DNA of 64,000 bases, from the NCBI GenBank assembly GCA_910890315.1, contig CAJVGD010000020.1, forward strand, positions 268,691 through 332,690, given 5' to 3'. Under the pieces are notes generated by a model. The model saw only the letters and a list, made by a program, of their open reading frames with translations, was not told where the DNA came from and ran no database searches. This document shows, one piece after another, positions 11,746 to 22,821 of the stretch (positions are counted from its first letter, which is position 1; every line of letters starts with the position of its first letter). This DNA comes from Serendipita indica DSM 11827 (Eukaryota; Basidiomycota; Agaricomycetes; Sebacinales; Serendipitaceae). A program made the translations under genes and the position numbers.

Positions 11746-12447
11746 CTATGATGGATGGATCCAAAAGGGTGAATGGCGGGCAAGTCACGAGTGTGACTCT
11801 ATCAGCGCATCTACCCAGACTATGTAGGTCTCAGGTGTAGTCAAATATTATATCTCCCTCGACTTTGGGTGACATGTATCGTCAACCTAATAGACAGAGT
11901 CTAATTAGCTTAGGTAGGTGGTGAGTATCGATCAGAATGGCTTCCCAGAGAACGCAATGAAATAGGCTCTATCATAAAGTTTCATTGCCCATAACTCGCG
12001 CGTATATACAACCTCTAACAACCGGTATCATGTACATGCGAAGAGTTCAAGCCATTTTTTACCGTTACTTGCTTTATATACGCTATTTGTTATTTGACAA
12101 ATGGATGTCGAAGGCGAGTGTCTGTTGGCGAATATTTGGGGTCGAGGTCGAAGTGTCGATGGGCCCAAAAGCGACTGTCGGATAACTGGACGCTCCTGGA
12201 CCAGATTATGCCGGCCAAAATATGCGCCCATTTGTCTCCGACATCCATTTATCAAATAACAATAACAACCCGTTTTACGCTCGCCCTCATTCGTTTCATC
12301 CAATTGCTTTCGACAAGCGATCAGGCCTTTCAGTACTTCTAGAATGATAAGGCGGTACAACAGGTGGCCACGAAATGGGATTATGTTTTGCCTCCTAGGA
12401 TTCTCTAAAGGTATACATGAAAGATAGAATGCAGTCGCCATACGCCA
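11746..12447. other. Intergenic between NLR-A and NLR-B
   Basis: This holds the upstream region of NLR-A, the palindromic element at 12087-12262 and the 3' flank of NLR-B. The 137-codon frame at 12028-12441 (minus) runs across both arms of the palindrome and shows no protein motif, so it is not called. Confidence 0.4.
12087..12262. repeat. Imperfect palindrome (hairpin or MITE-like element)
   Basis: The left arm at 12087-12113 (TTGTTATTTGACAAATGGAT and on) is the reverse complement of the right arm at 12236-12262, with about two mismatches over 27 nt. Inside the arms a second, weaker pairing is visible (GGCGAATATTTGGGG near 12129 against CCAAAATATGCGCCC near 12225). Total length is about 176 bp with no coding content. 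A foldback or MITE-like transposon fits best; a structured transcript is an alternative. No clear target-site duplication was found. Confidence 0.55.
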
Positions 12448-15400
12448 CTAGTTGGAGTTCGTTCGAACATTTGTCCACGAGGAACCGCATCGAAAGTGCG
12501 TAAAGTCGAGGGTGGTTGTACGCAAGTGACTTGTCACTGGTATCGTCAGACGATTCGGATATACCAAGCCGTGACGATTGTCTGGCGGTACCCAGAAAAG
12601 AAGCTTATCGGAAGATTGCACCCAGCCATCTTGAGACAATAAGCAATGATTGAATCCAGGTACATGGATTCCCAAGGGATCACCCCGTGGCTGGGGCCCG
12701 AAATCTAAGCCTGAAGGCTCTATGTCTTTCTGGTAGGGACTCTTGGAGCAGATAGCTAATGAAAATTGTCAGGTTAATTCCAGAAGCAGAAATAAGACTG
12801 ACCAATATCTACATCCCATAGCCGAATCGTCCTGTCCGAGGAGCCAGAGACGATCCGTGAGCCATCTGGTGAAAATGCGACGGCCTTGATGCCACCGTCG
12901 TGAGCTCGAAGCGGTTCCCCCAAAGGCTGCCTAGTTTCGGTCTCCCAGAGTCGAATGTTCTTGTCCCACGAGCCAGAGACGATCCGCAAGCCGTCTGGTG
13001 AAAATGCGACGGCATTGACGTGATTTTCATGACCTCGGAGTGGCTCTCCCAAAGATTGACAGGTTTCTGAATCCCATAGTCGAATTGTCTTGTCATCCGA
13101 CCCGGAGACAATTAGTGAGCCATCCGGTGAGAATGCAACGCATTTGACCCAACTCTCGTGACCTTGGAGTGGCCCTCCCAATAGTTGGCCAGTCTCCGAC
13201 TCCCACAGTCGGATAGTACAGTCCTCCGAGCCAGACACAATTCGTGTGCCATCAGGGGAGAACGCGACGGCCAAAACCGTGGATTCGTGACCTTGGAGGG
13301 GCTCCCCTAGAGGCTGGCCAGTGCCCACTTCCCAAAGTCGAACCGTCTTGTCCCAGGAGCCAGAGACAATTCGTGAACCATCAGGCGAGAATCCGATGGC
13401 CATCACCGGGCCGGTTTGACCTTGGAGTGGCTGCCCTGAAGGCCGACCGGTGTCTGCCTCCCATAGTCGAATCGTATTGTCATCCGAGCAAGAGGCGATT
13501 CGTGAGCCATCCGGAGAGAATGCGACGGCATTGACACAACCGGTGTGCCCTCGAAGTGGCTCTCCCAAAGGCTGACCGGTGTCTGCTTCCCAAAGTCGGA
13601 TTGTATTGTCTTTCGAGCTGGAGACAATTCGAGAGCCATCTGGGGAGAATGCGATTGATAAGATGGCGTCGTCGTGAGTTTGGAGTGACTCCCCCAGAGG
13701 CTGACAAGTTTCTGCTTCCCATAGTCGAATCGTTGTGTCAACCGAACCGGAGACGATTCGCAAACCATCGGGCGAGAAACCTACGGTCCATATCTCGCCT
13801 TCGTGACCTTGAAGTGGTTCTCCCAATGCCCGGCCAGTGTCTGTGGCCCACAGTCGAATCGTCCTGTCCCACGAACCAGAAACGATTTGTGAGCCATCTG
13901 GCGAGAATCTGACGGCTAGGACTGATTTTCTGTGACCTCGGAGCGGTTCTCCTAATGGGTGACGTGTGTCTAAGTCCCAAAGTTGGATTGTCTTGTCAGA
14001 TGAGCCAGACACAATCCACAAGCCTGCTGGAGAGAATGCAACGGAGTTCACCCCTTTTTTGTGACCTCGAAATGGATCTCCCACCATTCGACCAGTATCT
14101 ACGTCCCAAAGTCGAACCGTCCGGTCGTCCGAGCCAGAGATGACCCTTGAGCCGTCTGGTGAGTACGCGACCGCGTTTACTGCGCCTTCGTGACCGTGGA
14201 GTGGTTCGCCTACCGGCTGGCCAGTATCCGTATCCCAAAGTCGAATTGTGCTATCTTCCGATCCAGACACAATTCGTGAGCCGTCTGGTGAGAATGCGAC
14301 GGCCAAAACTGTGGATTCGTGACCTTGGAAGGGCTCGCCTAACGGCTGACCAGTGTCTACCTCCCAAAGTCGAATTGTCTTGTCATCCGAGCAAGAAACG
14401 AGTTGTGAGCCGTCAGGGGAGAATGCGATGTCAAAGACATGACCTTCATGACCTCGCAGTGGCTCTCCCAATGGTTGACCAGCGTCTGCGTCCCACAGTC
14501 GAATCGTCTTATCAATCGAGCTAGAAGCGATTCGCGACCCATCCGGGGAAAATATGACAGCGCTGATCAAGCCTTGGTGACCTCGAAGAGATCTGGGAAG
14601 TACGGGATACACCTCCTCAACCCCTCGAGTCGCAGATAAACAGCTCGCATACGTTTTTAGTCCCTCTATATGCATTCTTGAGTTCTGAGGCGAAAACGGA
14701 ATCGCAGAGATGTAGATATGTGGCACACTTTCCTGGATCGGCACCGAAAACGTCATAATAAACCGTCGAATCTCCGTCATACGGCTTCTGGTGTCTTCTT
14801 CGAGCTTTATATCGTTTAATACAAGAGTATATCACCATAGATCACTCACCCCTCTATGGCGTGTAACGGCTCGAAGTCCGGCAATCGCTCGTGGCACATT
14901 TCCCATGAAGCTCAAGATCTCCATCCAGTAAAACACACGTGGGATTTGAATAATGCGCTCTACTTCCCTCTTGAGCGTACCTCGCCACTTATTATCCGTT
15001 TCCGCCAAGTGAAACAACCAATGCGAGCTCGCGTATCCAAGTTTTCTTGGAATGAACTCTGATATCCTCGCGTCAAGGTTCGCTATCTGCCTATTCGGAT
15101 AGAAAGATGACTCGATTTGGCAAATGTTGAACTTGACACCTTCGGTCGGTGAATTGAGGCGTTTTAGACACCACGACGCCGTTTGACCGTGTGCATTGAC
15201 CACGTTGATATAGACCTTGTTATGGCTATCGACGGCTGAAGCTTGGGAGCGGCGTCGAAGGTACTCGACCAGAGTGGGATGACGGAATCGGATTTGCCTT
15301 GTATTTGGGTCTACACTAAGTACGCTTCCCAAATTCTGAACCAGGGCATTCACGCTCCCGCGTACTCCAGCGTGTTTGAGAAGGTCCTCGAAGTCGTCCA

Positions 15401-17187
15401 CAGCGAGCGACTCATATGAAGCAAGCAATATAGCTAGCATGCTACATATCGTCGTGAGAGATTTCGGGTCTGCCCGCTCGAAAATGAGGTCGTATATCTC
15501 GTCTATATCCCCGGTCTGGTCCACTGAGACTAGGCGTTCATATATCCCCTCATGGGTATCCAATGTCGGTTCGCTTTTCAGCATTCGACACGCGGTGCTG
15601 GCCCAGATGAACAACCCATTGGCATTTTTGACCAGTCGTCGCTTCTTCTCCTCCGGCAGCATCCCGTTGATCAGTTGCTCTATATAGATTGCGATGTCAT
15701 CGATATTATCACGATGTCTGGCATCGTGCAACCGGTCCTCCATCTTGGCTTTGATTGAAAGCGACCCCAAGGTCGCTTGGATGACAGGGTCTGGTCGACT
15801 TGTCATGAATATCTTTAGATTTGGGCTTTCCTGAATGGCGGTGGAAAGTGTTTCGATGAGCTTTCTTCGTTGTAGTCCAGACATGCATTCGTCGAGCGCG
15901 TCGATGACCAAGATGACGCGCTTGTTCTGATGTTTCGTTGGCTCCACGATCAGCTTTTTGAACTGCTCCTCAAAGGTACATGACATGATCGAAGGGTATC
16001 GTTTGACCGCATCCACAATAGATGGGGCTAGCGTTGGGATGTTTTCGAACATCTGCCTGGCGAAGGTTGGGCACATCTTGACAATGGTCGACTCCTCGTT
16101 GCTGGCGATTGAGAAGAACCAGTAACCACCGAGCAGCCCTGCCTGCTTCCAGATTGTGACCATACTCGTTGATACTGTCGATTTCCCGGAGCCGGCGATA
16201 TCGCAGAGCCAGAAGATGGGCTCAGCGAATTCGCCCTCTCCCCACCGACGAATCGAATCGAGAACAGCTTCTCTAGTTCCCGGATTGCAGCTATTGTGAA
16301 TCATGGAAGACGTCGAGAGAACAATCGGCAGTTGAGAGATGATCACCAAGTCCGCTGTAACAGGTGAGGCGAATCGACCGTGCCAACAGTGCAGGCTTAC
16401 CATCCTTCAATAGAGTCTTAGTATCTTCTTTGATGACTTGTGTATCCGCTCTTAAAACTTCGGTGTCCCCTTTGACGGCTTGAATATGAAGCGAAGATGA
16501 TACAGCTAGAGCAGCCTGACATGCCGTCAGTACGAAAATAAGAGGTCTCCGTGGCCTGTACCGTAAGCCTTTGGTGACAATCGTCAATGTCTTGATGAAA
16601 ATCTCGAATATCTCCTGCGTCCATGTCAACTTTCATTGCTCGAGACAACAGCCGCGACCTGGTTTGTGCTTCGATTGCTCTCTGTATTTCATCGAGCTTT
16701 CTGTCCAGACCATAAGCCGAGTGCCCGACCCTGAAGTATTAAACTTGCCTGACATAGACTAGTAGTGGTTGTCGCAACGAGTCGTCCACCTGGTGGTTCT
16801 TCTCTGGATGCTCCTCGAATATGGTTATCTGGCCCTCCATCGACTCCAAATGACCTTGTAGCCGCCCAGCAAGACGTTTCCAATCTTTTTTGTTGTTCTG
16901 GACAGCCTATCTGTGCCATCAGACAAGTCAAACACATCCTTCAGACATACGCGTGCTATCTCGAGGATCTGCTTTGTAGCTCTACATGCCGCTTTGAGAG
17001 AGGCAAGCGCATCAGATGCTTCTGAGATGTTGGCGACGAGGTCGAGAATCGGAATGGCGGTATCGCGCACTCTGTCAGAGCGGCTGCTTGTGCTTGGGCT
17101 TGACGCGTTTGATTGAGGGCTGGGTTGGTTACTGATGTCCTTTGAACGGGGATTCTTGCCTTTGCGTTCGAACCATGACTTGGACAT
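12448..17187 (-). CDS. NACHT-WD40 STAND receptor, subfamily 1 (NLR-B)
   Basis: Seven exons (17187-16951, 16897-16749, 16700-16562, 16515-16401, 16354-14850, 14804-12803, 12725-12448) give 1474 aa. Exons 1-5 have exactly the same lengths as in NLR-A and NLR-C. The intron at 16701-16748 is GC-AG, and the intron at 14805-14849 ends in AAG. The start is [11 protein letters not shown] at 17187, although the frame is open further upstream. Walker A (DIAGSGKST), Walker B ([12 protein letters not shown]), the [11 protein letters not shown] linker, 14 WD repeats and the C-terminal [16 protein letters not shown] module are all intact. Repeat 10 has GQ in place of GH. WD repeat 3 is nearly identical to repeat 11 of NLR-A, including a 41-bp exact DNA match. 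Function inferred as for NLR-A. Confidence 0.85.
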
Positions 17188-17595
17188 CTGGGGTGGACGG
17201 GACCAAAAGGGGCGAATGGAATTGGAATTGGGATAGCCACAGTGATAGGATCTAATCGAGTGCATTATGTTTGTAACCTACGGCATTAATCTATTCGAAC
17301 CGTACATTCCATCAACCATGGAGTGCAGCAATTAACGGCATTATTGAGAAGTAAACTGAAAGTTCAGGTGGATATCCGCCACGCATTCAAGGATTTATTA
17401 AATCTACCCCAGCAGATGACCATATTCTAAAAGTCCGACGCAATGCGCGAGCAAGGCACAAGAAAGCGTACCATAACCTTTTGTCGTGAGAAATGTGATG
17501 AGAGAGCAAGGACAGGCCACATTCGCAGCCGTCCAAATCGTTACAATAAGCGAAATGCGAGAGAGCGAGATGGGTAGATATGTCCGTGTAGATTC
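17188..17595. other. Intergenic between NLR-B and the PLC-like gene
   Basis: This is the upstream region of NLR-B and the 3' flank of the phosphodiesterase gene. Nothing coding is supported. No strong TATA-like motif was seen in the first 100 bp before the NLR-B start. Confidence 0.4.
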
Positions 17596-19014
17596 TCATA
17601 GAGAGATGCCAAGAGAAGAGACTGCGAGGAGTACGATGGGGAAAAGGAGAGAGGATGCAGTGGTAAGATGTGCGCCGTTCGAATGCGACGTCCCGATGCT
17701 CGTCGTCGAGGGGCTCGCTGCACCACTCGGCGTGGCGCTTAAATCGACCGATTGTCCAAGCGTTGCAGGCGCAAGACGCGAGTCGGAGCCGAAAAAGTCA
17801 AAGAGCACCACACCAAATCGCGAGCCTTGCTTGCCGGCCAAGTACGACAGTGCTCTGCTGTTCATCCCGGGTGATGTGTTATTTCCTTGGGCGAGTTGCG
17901 AAGGAGTGACAGAAATTCCTGAATAGCCGCTCACAAAGCTGATGAACAAGCCATCTGGGTGCTGAGCGCTCGTAGCAATATCGAGATTGGCGGAGAGCGC
18001 AAGGTACTTGGAGGCTACGGCACTTTCAAGGTCGTTGCCTCCGACGTTGTAAAAGTCTTCAATGTAGAGCGTCTCGCCATTGGCGCCGTATTGGATCTGG
18101 AACTGGGCGTTGTTGTCCGCCCAGCCCGAGGATGCGTCGATGCCGATGGGTGTGATATTCTGCAGCTGATCAAATGCGAACCTACGAAGCAGAATCGCCT
18201 TGTGACGCGCCTCGCCCAGCGTAGGAAGCTAGAACAGGGAGTCAGTGGCGTCAACAGAGGGTAACATGTACAACTCACCGCAGTACTTTGAACCCAATAT
18301 TGGGCCACATCTTGACCAGTCACAAGGTCATAGATAGTCTGCTGCAGAGAGGCGGTACTGTTCCCATTATCGACCTTAACCGAGACCATGACCGTTTCCG
18401 TCGCATGCGCATCAAGCCATCTGTACAGACCCCAAAAGATATCTGCCAATTGTGCGGTCGTATCCAAAAGCGCAGCACCTAGAGATCAATGGGCTCGTCA
18501 GTGTGACTGCGGATACCCTCGAAATAACCAGGGCAGGGACGGACCGTGATAGAGTTGGATCATTCCATTATTCTCTCCTACTCGTAAATCAATGAAGCGC
18601 ACACCACCGTTGAGTTGTTTGAAGAGCGGCAGATCCTAAATGCCGGGGTCAGCGAACAAAGATTTGGCCGAGCGCCAATCGCGCTGCATACCTGGGTCTT
18701 GGTGAACGCGGCTGCAATTCCCGTAACATTCCCTATGATGAAGTTATTGTATAAGCGCTTCTGATCTCATCGTGAGCGTGCATAAACCACTCACAGGCCA
18801 AAGAATCGTGGGTCCCTGGAATACTGAGAGTAGGAAACGTTGTCGAGTCTGGTTGGTTGCTCATCCATCCAGCAAGTGCATCTGAAGATTCCTCCCATGT
18901 TCCCAAAAGACCTGACGCAGCGGCGAGGTGCGCTTGCATCTGCGACTCATCGAGAGCGGCAACCAAGAGCGGAAGAGCGAGTGAAAAGAAAGAAAGTGAC
19001 GGTAAAATACGCAT
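17596..19014 (-). CDS. PI-PLC X-domain phosphodiesterase, secreted, possibly GPI-anchored
   Basis: Five exons (19014-18795, 18732-18692, 18635-18545, 18478-18279, 18228-17596) give 394 aa. The N-terminus is a signal peptide (MRILPSLSFFSLALPLLVAA). The PLC-X fold is recognised by IPGTHDSL with the first catalytic His, GVRFIDLRV with the conserved Arg, LYHG with the second His, TVMVSVKVDNG, and a late GSRFGVVLFDFF strand. The C-terminus is Ser/Thr-rich and ends in a hydrophobic run (LLFPIVLLAVSSLGISL), which fits a GPI-attachment signal. The start at 19014 was chosen because it places the signal peptide first; upstream codons in the frame are not signal-like. It would cleave phosphoinositide or similar phosphodiesters outside the cell. 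No Y or C2 domain is present, so this is the small, bacterial-type PLC form. It lies 165 bp after the lipase gene, same strand. Confidence 0.82.
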
Positions 19015-19179
19015 AGTCGGTGCTGATTTGAAGAGAGTCGATTTGAAAGAAAATTCAAGGACGGTAGAGGAGGGATCCAAAAGGGCTTGCTTGCTTTGGC
19101 CGTTCGCCTCGGTTCGACACTTGGCTTCTCGGCTCACTCGCGGCGGTAGCGCTCAATGTAAATTTAGAAGTGCAAATAT

Positions 19180-20950
19180 TTAGTAACCCTCATCGTACAG
19201 TTTCCGCGACAAGGCAACGTAGAATCTCTCCAAGTCAAACCTCGGAGGCTTCGTCGAGCCGTGATCCGCTATTTGAGGCTTCCCCTCCTTTGTCTCGCTC
19301 GTAGAGGATGTGACAAGCTTGAGGGGTGCAGTAACCGCGTTGATGCCCGGGACATTCTCCACCACCCAATCTAGTACAGAATCCATCGGGGATTGTCCTC
19401 CTTCCTTCTGATTCGCTTCTTGCACAATCTTTTCCTTAGATTCTGAATCTCCAAGTGTCGCAATCATTTGGGCCTTTTGACTTCGACGCGCCTTGCCGTC
19501 CTCCTCTTGAAGCTTCTGCTGTTGAAGCGCCGCTTGGTCACGTCGGCTCTTGTCCTGATTCCATACTCCAAGGAACCGTTGCCAATCCGTCCAGCTCCAC
19601 GTACTCTGGTTGGATCCCGACCCAGCCACGGCGCTCTCTGCGCCTTTTGCCTCGTCTGCGTGATGAGCAGACAGCCCTCCAGCACCCCGCATATCCCAGT
19701 GGTCACAATTCTCTAGCACACCCAGGAATTCACCCCATTTGGCAGATTCCACGGTGACGAGCCCGTCATTGCCGTACTGTCGATTGGGATACTTCCCGGA
19801 CTTTTGAACCTTCTCCTCGTATCCGTCCAGAATAAGTTTCGGGAGCCATAGCGGGTGGAAGAAGGACATGCTCGGTGTGCGTGCTGCGACAGACCAGTAG
19901 CGAACGTTGGGCGAGTCTGGCGTTGAAGGGTTAAAATGGGCCTTGAGATAGTTGGAAGTGAGGTTTGAATATGCTGGGGAGTCGATAAATGAGATAATAG
20001 ATGAGGGTAATGGGACAGCCGGCGAAACGGGCTTGATCCCTGGTATTGGCTCTCGCACAGAGCCTATCCCGATGATTTCCTACAGGATTTTAGATCTTGT
20101 ATTCCCAGAAGATTTAAAACATACCATGAGCCAGTCCATAAAGGGACTACCACGATGGGGTGTGCTGACGGTAGTCAAGGTAAGCGGAGTGTACTCCTTT
20201 GGCTTGATGTTGGAGATCAGCTGCCTACAGTCAAGTCCTCCCATAGAATGTGCAATAAAATTGATGCTCCGTCCAGCGGCATCGTGCTGTAAGCAGTCGT
20301 GCATCGTCTTCGCCCGTTCCTGGATCGAACCAGTCCTATCCGCGCTCAGCAGACTCAATGTATCGATAATCAGTACGTACGACGGAACTCTGGTGACGAT
20401 GACTTCTGCTCCAACCTTCTTCCTTAGAATACCCAGCACGTCAGACCAATAATGAATCTGTAGACTCGGCCACGTAGAGAACCCTCGTACATCGAATCCG
20501 TAAAGTCCTGTTCAAAGTCAGTCCTCCGAAGTAGGCCAAGAGAAGAATCGTACCATGTGCAAGGACGATCGGATTTCGAGGCGCGCGCGTAGGTTCAAAC
20601 ACCGTCGGGTTGTTCATAAGCCGATAAATCGGTGCATTCGGATCATACAGATCCTCTTTGCGCTGCTTTTTTGGCTCCTGATTCCCCGACTCATTGCCGC
20701 TCTCGTTATACGACGAAACCTCCGAAGCCTGCCCAGTAGCACCCTTTTCATCCGATGATATAGAACTAGACGAGACTTGTGGTCCCCAGCCGAGCAAATA
20801 GCCCAGCGAGGGGATGGCGGCAGCTCGCAGCAATGACGCGAATCGTCCTGCTGGTCGTGGGGTTGCAGATGCTTTGGAGGGGTACTTTAGAGAGAATTCC
20901 GAAATAAATTTCCGGAGTAAGGACAGCAATGGGATTGGCAGAGTCGACAT
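19180..20950 (-). CDS. Alpha/beta-hydrolase lipase (triacylglycerol-lipase-like)
   Basis: Four exons (20950-20554, 20507-20381, 20335-20125, 20079-19180) joined over introns of 45-46 nt give 544 aa. The first splice completes PIVLAHGLYGFDVRG, the oxyanion-hole region of class-2-like lipases. The nucleophile elbow is FIAHSMGGLDCR near residue 205, followed by STPHRGSP. A GNDGLVTVESAKWG segment and CDHWDMRG supply the probable catalytic Asp and His. The N-terminal 130 residues are Ser-rich with a short hydrophobic part and no clean signal peptide, so an intracellular or mitochondrial location is as likely as secretion. The C-terminus after the His is charged (LQEEDGKARRSQKAQ) and probably unstructured. 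The substrate is likely acyl glycerol esters, inferred from the fold. Confidence 0.82.
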
Positions 20951-21220
20951 TTCATAACTTTCTTGAGGAAACCCCAGTCGTGGGTGGAAGCAAAGCAGGT
21001 GATTGTCAAACGTGGTCTCTACAGACTGGCCACTGCAACTGAAGGACGTTTACAAGAAACAGAGTACAGAAAGCATTTACAGGCATGTACAAGGCAGCTA
21101 GAGATGGTGAAAATAGTTGTCATTGCGCAGATTCAAACGATTTCAACAAGGGTAAAGAATGCCTTGAGTACATTGAGCTCATAAAGAAGCCTTGTCGCTG
21201 CGACGAGTCGGCAACACAGT

Positions 21221-21988
21221 TTACGTCCTCGGGAGCTTCTGAAGGACTGTGAAAGGGTTAGAAAACAATACATGGAGCACATGAAGAATCACATACGCGC
21301 TGCTTCCGAAACTTCGTCTAAATCGGTAGCCTGGATGTCTGCATTGATAATTCCTTTCAAGCTATCACGGAGCGCGGCCTTGGAAGACGAAAATAGCATC
21401 TTCTGTCGTCCAGTCGCCGAGTCAGGAGACCTAGAGACGGAAAGTAGCGTCATAAAGTTGCATCCGCGGAATCGCCACAAGGTCAACGACCGCGCAAGGC
21501 CAGAGGGAATAGGCGCAGGCTTACCAGGCTATGAACACAATCTTGCTGCGCTTTCCGGCATCCCCAAGGTCGTACTCAAAATCGTAAAGTGCCCATCGGG
21601 GCTCATTCTCTGGGAGGTCGTTGAGGAAGTTCTCGTACGTCGAGTCAGTCGACGTCTGCGTCAATCCATTCTCAGTAACCAGGTTTATCAACTCACAAAG
21701 GCGGTTTGGACACCTTTAACTGACCTTTTCGACCACGATCTCGGTTTTGGTGTTGTTGACCGTGAAGATGATGTACTTCAGTCGTGGGCCACTTCCTTTG
21801 TTTTTGTTCTTGAATCCCTCTTGAGAAGTTGTGATACAATCCGGGTTGACAGGAACTCCAGAGGCCTAGTGAATCGTGATGCCCATAACGATCAAGGTGT
21901 AAGGGTGACATCGCCCGTACACACAACGGATAACAACGAGAGTACGCAGATGAGCATTAAACGCAGCGACGACGAGAACGATGACGAA
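21221..21988 (-). CDS. COF1: Cofilin (actin-depolymerising factor)
   Basis: Five exons (21988-21986, 21865-21725, 21655-21525, 21430-21297, 21246-21221) give 144 aa, the usual cofilin length. The first coding exon is only the ATG. The next begins ASGVPVNPDC, matching the N-terminal region that carries the regulatory serine. The ADF-homology domain is recognised by KYIIFTVNNTKTEIVVEK, NDLPENEPRWALYDFEYDL, GKRSKIVFIAW-SPD and KMLFSSSKAALRDSLKG, the long actin-binding helix. Cofilin severs and depolymerises actin filaments in the cytoplasm and is essential in fungi. It lies 270 bp downstream of the lipase start, same strand. A 259-codon antisense frame (21272-22051) is a shadow. The ATG-only exon is inferred from the GTTCGT donor at 21985; an alternative start exon cannot be excluded. 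Confidence 0.85.
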
Positions 21989-22821
21989 CCATTTGTGCAG
22001 TCGAGGATTAGAGTGGCAGATTCCAAGTTGCTTTCCACGTTTGGCTCTTAGGCGCTTGCCAATCGATCAGCCTTTTCAAGCCATTTCCGCCCACGCAGTG
22101 CGCAGACGACACTCTGAGCCCAGTTCTGGCATCGATTGCGGCGACTGCGGCCCAGTCTGAGCCCAGCGACGAGGCGCCTAATCTCATCGAGCGCGCACAG
22201 TTTTTGGAAAAGAAATTGAATCCATGTTCATGAAACGACACTACAATGCTTGGGATTCGCAAATTGAGAGTGTGACGAGTCGGAGAATGAGCCAATATGC
22301 ACAGATGAAGCAATGGGACCAAATGCAGAGTGATGAGCAAAATGAATATGCACAGTTGAATGAAATAGGGGAATAAGTAAAGATCAGTAGGAAGGGAAAA
22401 GGAGTGACCGGGATGGATTCCGAGCTTGCAATACTACTACATCCAGTTTCAAACTGGCGAGCTTGATGAGAGCACAACAGTTGCACAGAGCGAGTTGTTC
22501 ATGTCGAATTCAGAGGGCGAGTTGCGGACGTTGAAATTGTAGAGAACGAGTTCCGGGTGTTTTGCAGAGCGGCTGACGTTGAAAATGCACATGTCGTGAC
22601 GATTACATGCTGGAGAGTGAGGTCGATGCTGATGGGTGACATTGCTGATGCTGGTAGAGCTACAGTGCAGGAGTTGAAAGCTGAGAGCGAGAAAGTGAAG
22701 CGAGGCGAATGATTTGCGAGTTGAGATGGAATGCTACAATCCGCAGAGCGAGATTTGTGCTTGATCTAGGCGGAGAGGTTGCGTTTGACAACATTTGACC
22801 AGGTGAATAACTGAAAACAGA
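21989..22821. other. Unassigned 0.8-kb region
   Basis: This lies between cofilin (upstream side) and the 3' end of the coiled-coil gene. A 50-codon plus-strand frame at 22224-22376 is rich in Gln, Met and Glu (RRMSQYAQMKQWDQMQSDEQ), and another frame before it reads LIERAQFLEKK. These look like remnants of a helical protein but do not join in one frame by obvious splice sites. From 22440 to 22720 the sequence repeats GCGAGTT-like words without a clear unit. No gene is called. Confidence 0.35.

Noticed and set aside
12028-12441. 137-codon minus-strand open frame between NLR-A and NLR-B
   Set aside because: It runs through both arms of the palindrome and has no recognisable domain; the palindrome explains the DNA better.
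21272-22051. 259-codon plus-strand open frame
   Set aside because: It is antisense to cofilin, whose exons and conserved motifs are unmistakable on the minus strand.
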